64,000 nucleotides of DNA from Protea cynaroides (Eukaryota; Streptophyta; Magnoliopsida; Proteales; Proteaceae): assembly GCA_028583415.1 (NCBI GenBank), contig CM053267.1, positions 55,132,914 to 55,196,913 on the forward strand, given 5' to 3'. The notes below the pieces were generated by a model that did no database searches, was not told the origin of the DNA, and was given only the letters and a program-made list of their open reading frames with translations. A program made the translations under genes and the position numbers. Positions 32,746 through 43,629 of this stretch are shown in pieces (position 1 is the first letter of the stretch; each line of letters opens with the position of its first letter).

Positions 32746-33283
32746 AGCAAGAGAAGTAAGTTTTTTTAGCTCCAGTTTTTTAGCTCCTAGAGACATTTTT
32801 GGAGTGGTTCACTCCATGGGAGTCAAAACTTGAACCGTGTTTATCAATCACCATTCTACTTCGGATTAGCACCGGAACTAAGAAGTAAGGAACTTGAGTG
32901 TTATCAAACGGGACCTTAGTAGCAGAATATAGCATACATTTCTCTTATTTCCTTTCTTCTATTTATAACCAAGTGAGATCCTTACTATAGCCTTTCTCCT
33001 AGCCTTTTGGGCTATAGATCATAATCTGTCACACCCCAATTCCGACTGAACCAGGAGTGTGAGTGAACCGGTATTAAACCACGGTTCACACCAGGATCTC
33101 GAAAGACCGTGTCAACCAATCATCCCTGAGCAGACCATCAAAATTCAGAGTAATACTAGCAAAGGAAATAATATATCAATGATTTGAACTAAATAATAAA
33201 TTAAAATAATTAAACCGGTTATTCCATCATCCATCGAATTTAAATAATATTTATTTACAAGTTTTAAATTGAAAATAATCAAA

Positions 33284-35175
33284 TCAAAGAGGAAAGACAC
33301 AGAAGGAGCACTCGCATAACGCATCATGCTCGTCCTCCACACTCTGTGTCTCTAGGGCAGCCATCGTACTGTAGGCTGGGGCGGTCACGTAGTCCTCCAC
33401 CGTGTACCCTGCATCCAAATCTGAAAAAAGAGAGATATATATATCGGGGTGAGCTACCACACAGCTCAGTAAAGCACAAGACCAATGCAACATCCACATG
33501 CATGAGTTAACATTACACTTTGGGCCAGGTATAACTTGCAATTGTGCTATGGTAAGGTTTGGCGGCCACCGCACCTCCATGCACGAGAGTGTGAGCACAC
33601 CCAATAGTCGGGCTCCTACCACACTACTCATTGTTGCCCACATCACTCACTCCGGTATAGAGATGGGACTCGAGTCCGGGCGGGCGGGAAGAACCACAAT
33701 CCCACGTCCTCCTCCTGATACCCCATACCGTACCAATACCTAAACCCCTATTGGCAAGGGCTTGCAAGTGGGTTCCGTTTCTAACCAGTCCTAGATGTCA
33801 ATACAAGTAGGCTCCATCCTAGTACAGCCGTCTACGGCATAGGGATAGAGCTAGAGCGTGCAAAGGCCGGTTGGAGACCACAATACCTCACCTCCCCCGA
33901 TACCCTACCCGCAACAAGCATACCAAGATGGAACTATACGCAAGTAGGTCCTATCCCAACATCGCTCCCTATGGCATAAGGATAGAGCTAGGCGTCATGG
34001 CAGTCAACGTCGACATCGGAGATCACCATGCCACATCACCGTGGCCGGATCAACGTCAACATCGGAGACCACCCGCCATAACCTCCCCCGATACCCCACC
34101 CATACCAAGCATGCTAAGATAGGGTGCTGCGAAGGCGTCGGAGTGAGGAATGATCCCGGCCCCCGGCCCTTCCCATTCCACACTCCAACTAAAACAAACA
34201 CATGTCTAACATCCATCACACCTAGCATATGAAATGCATGAACAGATAAATAAAATTTACACTACATGACATGTGATATGCACAATCCATCAAACAAGCA
34301 TATAATTTGATACAGAAAATTAAAGAGCTCTCTAAGGTTTATTATTAAATCTTTAATTTAAGTTTCGGGTCTTGTCCCTTACCTGACGCGTGGTGTTAAT
34401 CCTTTTCGGCGTCGAAGTTTCACTCATACAAGTCCTACACAACCATATTTTCATGTTAAATTCTATTTATTAGAGTTTTAGAAGCCAAAACCCGGCTTTC
34501 CCAAACAAAAAGGGCTAAAAACACATACGGTCTCGCACATACCGGTCGCAGGATAGTGAGACCGGTATGGTGAGACCGGTATTGGTGAGACCGGTATGCA
34601 TACCGGATGCACACATACGGTCTCACTCGGATCCGACCGAGTGCAGCCGGTATGGTGCCCGGCGGTATGCATACCGGATGCACATACCGGTCTCACTCGG
34701 ATCGGTTGAGTGCGACCGGTATGGTGCCGGTATGCATACCGGATGACACATACCGGTCTCACTCGGATCCGGGCGAGTGCGACCGGTATGGTGCCGGCGG
34801 TATACACCGCGGCCCATACCGCGGGACTTTCCCAAGGATATACCCTACGGCGTGATTTTTCGAGATCGGGGTCTCCACGGTAGCTCCCTAAGGTTTCACC
34901 TATCATCCGCTAAGGTCCGGTCTCCGAAGGGTCCCTACGGATCTTGGCTAGAATGCCAAAAACCAACCAGATCCGAAGAAAGACCGAAATGAATCTAAGC
35001 CTTTTCCATCGGATCTCACGCCGCTTCGCGGCTCCGATCCGATAAACAACCCTACGGGAAGGATAGAGCACTTTACCGATAGCGGTTGTCAGTTGGCGGC
35101 GAGTTCCTCCACCGACAGCTCCTTCCTTGGCGGCGTCAACCTCCTTGAACCCTCAACTCCTTCCCGGAACAAAGG
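33284..35175 (-). other. Putative spliced transcript unit inside the inverted LTR
   Basis: Counterpart of the unit in the solo LTR. TATA-like TATTAATA lies at about 35200. Exon 1 ends at 35077 (donor ATCG|GTAAAG), exon 2 is 34434-34383 (acceptor TTGTGTAG, donor GCGTCAG|GTAAGG), and exon 3 is 33420-33284 (acceptor TTTTTTCAG). Exon 3 encodes DAGYTVEDYVTAPAY, AALETQ and EDEHDALCECSFCVFPL, then a stop. Exon 2 has stops in the exon 3 frame, so an upstream coding start is not obvious in this copy. Confidence 0.45.
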
Positions 35176-35412
35176 GGTTCACGGAGCGTCTCCCCCCTCT
35201 ATTAATAGAGGGGAGGCCGTCCAAAACACGCTCCCCCTCATATGGAAACTTTAAGTTTCCATTTTTGGGAGAAACACAGCTCGAACACATACCGGTCTCG
35301 CACATACCGGTCGCGGGATAGCGAGACCGGTATAGTGAGACTCGGTATGCCATACCGGTTGCAGGATAGTGCATCCGGTATGGTGAGACCGGTATGGGTG
35401 AGACCGGTATGA
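34530..35412. repeat. ACCGGTATG minisatellite clusters in the LTR
   Basis: Two clusters (about 34530-34815 and 35285-35412) of the core ataccggtctcgc, catgcataccgg or gagaccggtatgg, in both orientations. Short open frames here come from the repeat and are not genes. Confidence 0.8.
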
Positions 35413-35576
35413 ACTTAGCCAATTTTACACATTTTTCGTACCTGAAAATGATTGGTTCTTCACCCGGCTTCTTGCGCGGTCCCTTGCCCGGCTTCGCTTT
35501 CGGTCCGGTTATGATTGGGGCACCTGCCATCGCATAAAACCATGGTTAAACCGGGTTTTAAAGCACGGTTCTTACA

Positions 35577-35645
35577 ACTCTACCACCCTTAAAAGAAATT
35601 TCGTCCCCGAAATTTGCATGCAGGTCTTACATAATCAGTCTCCTC
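35577..35645 (-). pseudogene. Stub of gypsy pol C-terminus and polypurine tract
   Basis: The minus strand reads KFRGRNFF before a stop, then AAGGGTGGTAGAGT next to the LTR. This is the usual end of chromovirus polyproteins and the priming tract. The rest of pol is absent. Confidence 0.6.
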
Positions 35646-35680
35646 AGTCTGCGTGTCTAGTTTAGAGTGGTTAGCGAGGT

Positions 35681-36034
35681 TGTTGGGTTTGGTGTCTTGT
35701 ATTTTGTGGGGTCTACACAGTTTTTGGGTTGTACTTGTATTAGGGTTTGGGTCTATTACATGTAGGGGAATAAACTTATAATTATGTGAGATTAGGACTT
35801 CTAGGTTTACCTATATATTGTCTCTGTGTAGGAAAACCTAGACAAGACTAACAGAGAGGAGAATACTCTGTCAGGTAGAGATCAATAGACTTTTCTTGTA
35901 AATGAATAATTTTTCTTTTTCTCTGTGGTAGAGGTAAACATTCCAGATTGGGTATTAAATCATAGTAAATCTTGTGTTATGTGTTTGCTGGATATTCGTC
36001 TTTTTCCTTCTAGTTGTATTTTCATCCCTAATAA
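35681..36034 (+). repeat. 5' LTR of the plus-strand copia element
   Basis: Starts TGTTGGGTTTGGTG and ends just before the primer-site remnant. The right LTR is recognisably the same sequence with scattered substitutions. Confidence 0.8.
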
Positions 36035-36337
36035 ATGATATTAGAGTAAAAGTTTGAAATATTGGTGACTAATCTATGAGAAGAAGGGAGGTGCATAAGA
36101 TTTATCGAAGAAGAGGTGGTTTTTTTTTTTTTTTTTTTAAATTGAAAGAAAGAAGACTGAAGGGAGTTTAGAAGTTTTTTACCTTTTTTTCTTGACTTTG
36201 GTTTGCTTGTGTCTCCATTGAAGTGAGTTGATATTTTTTTTAAGACAAAAGAAAAAAGAAGTTAAAATTATCATTAGAATCCGGAAGGAGGATTCTAAGG
36301 CTTTTGTGGTGTAGTGGTGTACATACAGAAGAGAAAA

Positions 36338-36382
36338 AAAAAAAAAAAAGAAGAAGAAGAAGAAGAAGAAGAAGAAGAAGAA
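36338..36382. repeat. (GAA)n microsatellite
   Basis: About 40 bp of GAA repeats after a poly-A run, in the leader of the plus-strand copia element. Confidence 0.9.
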
Positions 36383-36879
36383 AAAAGAATGAAAGAGTAA
36401 AAACACATTGAACATTGTACGGCTACTTTTGTGTTTTAACCTTTTTTAGGTTCTCCTTTTGTAAGTGTAAGGTAAGGTGGGAGCAAAAATTCTATTTGTT
36501 TCCGGCAGTTCTAGAAAAAAAAAAATGAATAAGTATGATTCGGTATACGTATATTATATCATTCAAGAAAGAAGAAGAGAAATAGAGGTTTGTACGCTAA
36601 GGGTTTTTGAGTGCTATGGTTTTATTGGAAGACATGAATCAGACAGATTTAGTATCCTTGGTATCGATCGTAATCTTATGTAAGATCAACGGTGATTGAA
36701 TTTCTTGAAAGTTGATGATAGGCACAAAATGTCAAGATCGGATTAATCGATTGACGACGAAGGGTTCAAACTTTTCCATAGAACCCTTTAATCGCTATAA
36801 TGATTTCACCTTATGACAACAACATGTGAAGAATATTCTTACGTGAGAGGAGACTGTTAAGGCTCTCAGAAATCTAACA

Positions 36880-38201
36880 AGTTAGAAAATATGACGGATG
36901 ATGAGTGGTTAGAGTTGAGGGATCAAACAAATAGCACGATCTAGTTGTTTATGATGGATAACACTTTTTCTGAGGTCATTGGTTTGAATGATCCAAAAGA
37001 AGTTTGGATGAAGTTGGAGAGCAGGTACAAGTCCAAATCATTGACAAATCGATTGTTTTTAAAGAAATAATTATATGACTTTCGTTTGTCAGATGAAGCA
37101 AAATTTGAGGTGCTTGACGAGTTCAATAGGATTCTGATGGAGTTGTCTGCTCTTGATGTGAAGATTGAAGAAGAAGACAAGGCACTTCTCCTGTTGACCT
37201 CATTACTTGCTTAATTTGATCACATTGTGATTACACTGTTGTTTGGTAAGGATACTCTCAAACTTGATGATGTTATTGCTACTTTGCTGTTAAATGAAAC
37301 ACGACGAAAAAATAGTGGTGAGGGGACGCCAAGTGAAGGTAATGCCTTGGTTACAGTTGGTGGTCAAGATGGAGGAAGATCAAATGGGAGACAAAAATAT
37401 GACAAGTATAGGAGTCGCTCCAAGTCACAATGTCACAAAATAATTTGTTATTATTGTGATGAGAAATGTCATATAAGAAGGAATTCTTCAAAGTGTAAGG
37501 AGGATAAAAAGAAAAAAAGAAGACAAGGAGAGTGGAGAAAAATCACCTATTGCTGGTGTCACAAAAGAGTAGAGTGATGAAGATGTTTATCTCACTACTT
37601 CATTAGGTACAAATACAGATTGGATTTTAGTTTTGGGTTGTTCGTTTCATATATGTTCAGTTAGGGAACAATTTGCTATATATCATGCATGTGATAAGGG
37701 TATAGTGAGAATGGTAAATGATGTTGAAAACAAGGTTGTCGGGATTGGGACTGTACGAATCCACATGTTTGATGGGATTGTGCACAATCCCATCAAAGAG
37801 AAGAATCTGATTTCATGCATGTGTAATTGGGGTTAGACATGTGCCGGATCTAAAGAAGAATCTAATTTCATTAGAAACATTAGATGCGAAAGGTTACATG
37901 TGTTGATCTTAAGGTGGAGTTCTCAAGGTCTCTAAAGGGGCCATGGTTGTGATGCATGGATAGATAGTTGGAAATCTATATATACAGACTTGTAGGGAGT
38001 GTTGAAACAGATGATGCTTGTGTTGGAACTCAGGCAAATGGTACAGATGGAAGACGGAGACTGCGAGAAGTTCAAGCTGTGAACAAGTGCAGATCTAGAA
38101 AGAAGCGAGTTTCTTTTACTTCGGATTTTGTGAGTAGAAGTGATTTCTTTGGTGATGCTACAGTAGTGGGAGAGATGGAGTCACATCACATCGTAGGGTA
38201 G
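36880..38201 (+). pseudogene. copia gag, zinc knuckle and protease remnant
   Basis: Gag of the UBN2 type: SEVIGLNDPKEVWMKLESRY, SDEAKFEV, LMELSALDVKIEEEDKALLL. At about 37450 comes a decayed knuckle, CYYCDEKCHIRRNSSKC, in which the glycine before the His is missing. A protease-like GCSFHICSVREQ follows, then a pre-integrase block (GNLYR, later RLVGSVETDDA). Several stops break the frame (for example after SLLA near 37213). After 38201 the sequence runs to the 3' LTR, so all downstream domains are deleted. Confidence 0.8.
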
Positions 38202-38346
38202 TGAGCTATACAGGGTACCTGGATGGGGTGTCGGCTATGCCAGGTTTGGATGTAGCGGTTTGGCAGAGATGATGGATATGTTTACAAAATCAACATCAAC
38301 GGGTTATTCTTCAAGGTGGCTTGCGAAATCCAAGCAACTGAAGATT

Positions 38347-38698
38347 TGTTGGATTTGATGTCTTGTATTCTGTGGGGTCCATACGGTTATTGGGTTGTAG
38401 TTGTATTAGGGTTTACGTCTATTATATGTACGGGGGTAAACTTATAATTGTGTAGGATTAAGGTTCTAGGTTTTCCAATATATTGTCTTTGTATGGAAAA
38501 ACCTAGGTAAGTTCTGAGCAAAGGAGAACACTTTGTCAGGCGGAGAGAGTTGTAATATTTTTTTGTGAATGAAGAATTTTTCTATTTCTCTGTGGTGGAG
38601 GTAAGCATTCCGGATTAGATGCTAAACCACAGCAAATTATGTGTTGAGTATTTGCTGGATCTTCGTTTCTTTTTCTTTGATTGTGCTTTCATCCTTAA
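38347..38698 (+). repeat. 3' LTR of the plus-strand copia element
   Basis: Starts TGTTGGATTTGATG. It matches the left LTR through ttgtattagggttt, taaacttataatt and ctctgtggtggaggtaa. Confidence 0.8.
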
Positions 38699-38703
38699 GA
38701 GTT

Positions 38704-39377
38704 CAGTCAAGGAGGTCGATAGACGCCCTACAATCATTTAGACTTGGGGTGCCGCTCCTGCGTATAAACTTTTGGTCCACTGGATATCTCTGTTACCTCC
38801 ATAAACTCCTGCTTGGTTAACGTAGGTAGCCTTTTTGCCATTGAGTTAAATCGATCGATGTGTCTCTCCCGGAGAGGTATGTTAAACGGTTAGATGATTA
38901 CCTTACCGCTAGTGTTCCTCACTCATTACACTTGACCTACCCCACATCAAATTAGCGAGTGACATCTTTTTGTTTTCCATGGGCTTTGCAGTCGGTGGTC
39001 CCTTTTCATTAGGAGCCAAATAGGCATCGAAATAGTTGACTTTGTTTTTCATCGATCACCACATGTACCCCTCTGGTTGACGCCATATAACCAGCCCTAC
39101 TGAACAAGCAAATTGATCCACGTGTCCGCACCAATTTAATCATGTCTATTTTACCGGTATCATCTTACACATGGTAATGAAGTATCTAATCTTAATTAAT
39201 AATTAGCTTTGCAAGTTTAGCAAGAAAAAAAAGAAGAGATCTTGACAACATCTATACAACTTCATAGCATCTTGATAGAAATATAAAGAACTCCTGAAAA
39301 AATGGACCAAAATAGGATTAACGATTCTTTTATGTGACTCCGGATCACTTGCACGTACTAAAGAGTAATAACTCTTC
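38704..39377. other. Gene-free stretch with a TNL-flank relic
   Basis: No coding region seen. 39240-39320 (acaacttcatagcatcttga) resembles 27240-27320, so duplicated TNL-flank DNA extends to here. Confidence 0.4.
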
Positions 39378-39380
39378 TAG

Positions 39381-40277
39381 TACGCTCTTTAGACGTGTGC
39401 CCTATGGAGTTAACATTGCTAACTTCCGTTTGATAAATAAATTCTATTTTTTTTTTGTTCCTTTTATTTAGGTAATTGATTTGGTGAATTGGCAATTATG
39501 TTTTTTAAGATAAGTGAATCTATTAGAAATAAAACTCTAACAATTTTTAAGATAAGTAAATCAATAAGAAATAAAATTCTAATGATTTTTAAAAAGAAAA
39601 ACAATTAGAAATAAAACTCTAACAAAACTATGATTTTTTAATCTAACTGAGCTTTATCTCATTAAATTTTTTTTTGCCTTTTCTCTCCCTCTCCAACTCT
39701 TTTTTTTTCCTTTAGATTTGTTATTTTAATTCAACAAGAGCTTTTTCTCATTAAAAAAAAATGTTTCTTCAGATTTTGTCTTGGAGTTAATTTGTTTTTA
39801 TTTTTTATTATTTCTATTTTCTTTTACCCATTACTTCCTCTTTACTGATCTTTGTTTCTTGCGTTCATCCCTCTTTATCGATCTTTGCCATCTCCGTTTT
39901 TGCTTGCAACTAATTATGAGAACTAGCTTCTACTGGAGATAGCCAAACACCAAGGTATAATCCCCAAAACCTATTTTAAAGCTTTTCAATTATTTTTTTT
40001 AATGAGATAAAGCCTATTGAATTAAAAAAAATCGTGAGTTTTATTGTAGTTATATTTCTAATTGTTTTTCTTTTTAAAAATAGTTGGAGTTTTATTTCTA
40101 ATTGATTTACTTACCTTAAAAATCGTTAGAGTTTTATTTCTAATTGATTTACTTACCTTAAAAGACGTGATTGCCAATTCATCAAATCAATTACCTAAAT
40201 AAAAGAAATTAAAAAATAAAATTTATTTAGATAACGGAAGATAATTCCATAGGACACTTGTCGTCTAAAGAGCGTAC
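39381..40277. mobile_element. Fold-back element with ~290 bp inverted arms
   Basis: The left arm starts tacgctctttagacg and the right arm ends cgtctaaagagcgta. The arms pair through ggtaattgatttggtgaatt, taagataagtgaatc and repeated agaaataaaactctaac. Each arm contains internal direct repeats of about 50 bp. A spacer of ~330 bp (39670-40000) is unpaired. CTAG borders both ends, but this may be part of the arms. No transposase. Confidence 0.75.
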
Positions 40278-40774
40278 TAGTAGATGCAGGTGGTCGATTA
40301 GCGATTGTTGGGGGATTGAGAGATAATGAAGAGAATGTAAGAAATAAAGGAGAAGATAATGTATGAGATCGGATGCGGGATGGTTAGCAGATGGAGATAA
40401 TGGAGGAGGTAATATTGAGAATTTGTTTACAGTGGATGGTGGGGTAGTTGATGTGCATAGGATTCAAACCTCTCCTCCAAGAGAATCAGTAACTTCTCAA
40501 ATAATAGCTGAAAAGGTGATTTGAAACAGAGAATAGATGAACTTAGTCATTTAACTAAAAATGGGAACTTAGTCAGTTAACTAAAAATGGGAACTTCCCC
40601 TGTACTTTTCTTTTATGTCACCTAACTGGATCAATCTTCAAGTTTGCCAATAATAACATCCACACCTTTTACTATTATATTGACAAACGAAAAACTAAAA
40701 TTACTCAATTACCCTCCCCAACAACCGGACAACAAAATTAGAATTTTACCATCACAATTACATTTCTTTATAAC

Positions 40775-41437
40775 TAAGGGTGTCAATGGGCCGGTCTGGG
40801 CCGGTTTTGGTTCGGGCTAAACCGGTGTCGGATTTTATAAGCCCAGCCCAAAACATGTCCATTAAGAGTTCGGGCTGAGTTGGGCTGTGCTAGACACAAT
40901 AACTAACGGGCTGGTCCGGTGTCGGTTTGTTATCGGGCTGGGCTTATTGAGGTGATTTCGGGCTGGTTCGGTTCGGACAGGACTTATCAAGCTTATCGGA
41001 CCTATTTTATATGTAAGATATATAGCCTTTTTTATTATTTTTATCTATAAAATTAGTATCATTCATTTTATATATATGTAATTCAGTAAATTGTAACAAT
41101 TAACATACTCTTTTCAACTATAGATTCATATAATCTTTCGAATCAAGAAGTGAACTATAACAGTGTAATATAATCCATAAAAATTTAAAACCATTAAAAT
41201 TAAGAAACTGGGCCCGGATGGACCTTACCGGTGTTCGGGTTAGGTATTATTGGTTCGGGCTAATTCGGGTTTCTTAACGGACCGGTTCGGTTTGGTTTCG
41301 GTTTGGGCTGAAATGGTATCGGGCTTTACAAGCTGAGACCGAAACCTGTCCATTAAGGTTCGGTCCGGACTGGATTCAGGTTATATCGGGCCGGCTCGAT
41401 CCGTGCTACCGGGCCGGGCCCATTTTTGACACCCTTA
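40775..41437. mobile_element. hAT-type MITE, complete, 663 bp
   Basis: Inverted ends TAAGGGTGTCAA and TTGACACCCTTA with a perfect 8 bp duplication TTTATAAC (40767-40774 and 41438-41445). The interior is rich in gggccggtctgggccggttt-type strings and has no coding capacity. The 8 bp duplication is typical of hAT elements. Confidence 0.9.
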
Positions 41438-41445
41438 TTTATAAC

Positions 41446-42912
41446 TCATCATTTTTCTTCTCTTTTTTTTTTGTGAGCGATAAACATCGCACGCGAATGA
41501 ACGGCGACAACAATCCTGAAATTCCAGCTAAACCATTGCGAATTCCACTCCTAATCATGGTTGACGAACATCATCTGATGAAGCCGACGTTCAGTATGGG
41601 TGCAGCTTTGGATACAATGGTCTTGGCGCTTCGAATATCATTGTTTCCCTAAATAACATTTTTGAAACGCTCTTCAGTGCTATCAATTTTCTGAGTCTTC
41701 AATTAAACACCCAGAATCACAATCCACATAGGTGAGAGACGCAATGCGTCCATTGTGAGTCCATACTTTGGCTTCCACAACATTGCACTTAAGGTTAGCG
41801 AGGACTGCAAACACCTCAGAGTGGAAGATCTACTGAAACCTAAAAACCTTGAATCAAGTCGTCACTTTGAGGATGTAGTTTTTCTTTATATTTTCGAATA
41901 GAAGAAGATCGAACTTTCCTAAACAGAGAATCGCCACTGAGCGTTGCTGATCGTTAACCACAAAATATATCATAAAAAAATGAACTGAAGAACCTAGCAC
42001 CACAGATGGTTAATCGAAAGTAGATTGAAAGATTGATCTGAAGATCCTATTTTGTCGCTGAACTTTGCGGGTATTATTTATCACGTTATATGATCAGATT
42101 AAATATGGTGGATTAAAATTCTTTTAGGTGAGTCATATACATCAGATTGTCTGATCAACTAGATTCCTGATTGGATACAGAGGGCTAAGTTGTGACTACC
42201 ATGTGAATAGTATCTTAGACTTAGACATGTAAATAAATGGGATGAATTGCTACCCACGTCGAGATTGGAGAAATATTAGAAGTTGCTACAACCATGAACT
42301 TGAGAACGAAGAGCATGAATGACTAATCGTCACCACGAATCAAAATAAAATGGAGTAAAAACATTGTTGTTGTAAACTCGAGAACGATGGAATCGTCGTT
42401 GCCGTGAGTTGATGAAATCTAGGAGAATGAATTGATTGCTGTCACAGTGGATTCAAAGAACCACAAAAATGAATTGATATTCGTCACCGTGAACTGAAAA
42501 GTAACAGAAATGAATCGATCTTAGTCGTCGTCGATGTTGGAGAAGAAAATCATAAAGCCGGAACTCAAATCGACACTGTTCGTCATTGTTGTCGCAAATT
42601 GTTGAAGAAGCTCGAATGAATTTGAAACTCCTTGAATCTTCCTGCAACTCTTTTTCATGATTTCAGAGAAATTTTTCAAAAAACCCTAAAATATCTATAA
42701 GACTCTCGTCGGTGAGCTTGTTTTCGTTTTGATCTTCATGTGGAAGACTGTAGATATAGAAGTTTTTAGAGAATAAGATTTGGGAGAAAGGAAAAAATGA
42801 GAGTTTTTATTCAGATAATCCATAGCTATAGCTTGGGTTGCTCGCTTAACATCCATGAACCATCTTCCATTGGAGGAGGTGTAAGCTTTGTTAATACAAA
42901 TTTATTACCTCG
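41446..42912. other. Gene-free stretch with a degenerate short-period repeat
   Basis: No recognisable protein. A 53-codon plus-strand frame from 41497 resembles nothing I know. 42290-42530 has 3 to 4 loose copies of gaatgaattgatt...cgtcaccgtga at about 60 bp spacing. Confidence 0.4.
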
Positions 42913-43608
42913 TGTTATGTGGGAAAAATTCCATCCATTTAAAATCTTACGTGTGTCAAGCGTCATCTTTGGGGTTGACGGCGTGTGGTATGTTGCGCTC
43001 GGCTTATACCACTCGGAGTCACAACCTTTTCATGATAGGGAAGCGGTCGGAGTTATAGATCTATTCGGTCACGTTTTCTAGTTGGAGGTCAGTGTCCTAA
43101 AGCAACTATGTCACGGTAGAGGAGTCCTTCTCCTTGTGTGATACGACGCCGACTATTACGGCCCTACGACCACCTTATGATGACACGTGTCATTCTTACG
43201 GTTGATCGACTTAGCTTCCTTGGCTACGGTCTCCTACTCCTGCTCGTATTTTATGACTTGGGTGTCCCTCAGAGCGACACCGGACAATCTTATTGGTGAT
43301 CTGTTTCTCTGAGTTCTGGTGCCTCCATGTCTCTTCCCAATCTCTATAAGTAGATGACGATCCCTCAAGGTAATTCATTCACAATCTCACTATCTCATTC
43401 ACTTTTCATTCTCGTACGTTCAAACTCTTTCACTGTCCCACTCTCTTTAAACCGAAGATAGCTTCCTGCTATGTCTTGACTGTTTACATTAGGAATCTGA
43501 CTTAGGCATCGGAGTGTATCTGGGGCTTAGTCGCCCAACTCCCTTGTCTCATCTCTGTGATTGCAGGTTGCTCGGATCGCAGACCGACAGACGATTTCAA
43601 CTGTAACA
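42913..43608 (-). repeat. 3' LTR of the LARD-like element
   Basis: Ends TGTTATGTGG and CTGTAACA. Shares with the right LTR gcgctcggcttatacc, gaggagtccttctccttgtg and caatctctataagtaga, a TATA-like position. Confidence 0.85.
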
Positions 43609-43629
43609 GTTTGTCTCATCTCTGTGATT

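Larger units (their letters stand above)
29318..32915. mobile_element. Harbinger/Tourist-like element carrying a GGT minisatellite
   Basis: Inverted ends ggccccgtttgataacactc and gagtgttatcaaacgggacc (18 to 19 of 20 match) are flanked by TTA on both sides (29315-29317, 32916-32918), the target typical of PIF/Harbinger. Subterminal parts share ctccatgg/agctcc strings. Most of the interior is a GGT-rich minisatellite, split by a solo LTR at 29796-32055. No transposase. Confidence 0.75.
33027..35576 (-). repeat. 3' LTR of a Ty3/gypsy chromovirus-type element, 2.55 kb
   Basis: On the minus strand it starts TGTAAGAACCGTGC and ends GGAATTGGGGTGTGACA. To its right lies the end of an internal region with the polypurine tract. 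It shares ends, TATA position, splice sites and a terminal reading frame with the solo LTR at 29796-32055. The element is truncated: only this LTR and ~70 bp of interior remain before a copia insertion at 35681. Confidence 0.8.
35681..38698 (+). mobile_element. Internally deleted copia element, plus strand
   Basis: Two LTRs of about 353 bp (35681-36034 and 38347-38698) share gatgtcttgtattctgtggg-type starts and ctgtggtggaggtaa-type middles. A primer-site remnant (TGATATTAGAGTA) follows the left LTR. The flanks are GAGGT (left) and GAGTT (right), a 5 bp duplication with one change. The interior has gag and protease but no integrase, RT or RNase H, so it depends on another element. It inserted into the remains of the gypsy element. 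Confidence 0.8.

Noticed and set aside
29446..32833. Long open frames rich in His/Pro/Thr or Gly/Val/Trp
   Set aside because: They follow the GGT minisatellite in every frame and on both strands, stop where the repeat stops, and match no protein family.
34456..34992. Arg/Ser/Gly-rich open frames with repeated PYRSH or RVRPVC strings
   Set aside because: Produced by the ACCGGTATG repeat in the LTR.
41497..41655. 53-codon frame MNGDNNPEIPAKPL as a small gene
   Set aside because: No homology recognised, no upstream promoter signal, located in decayed repeat DNA.
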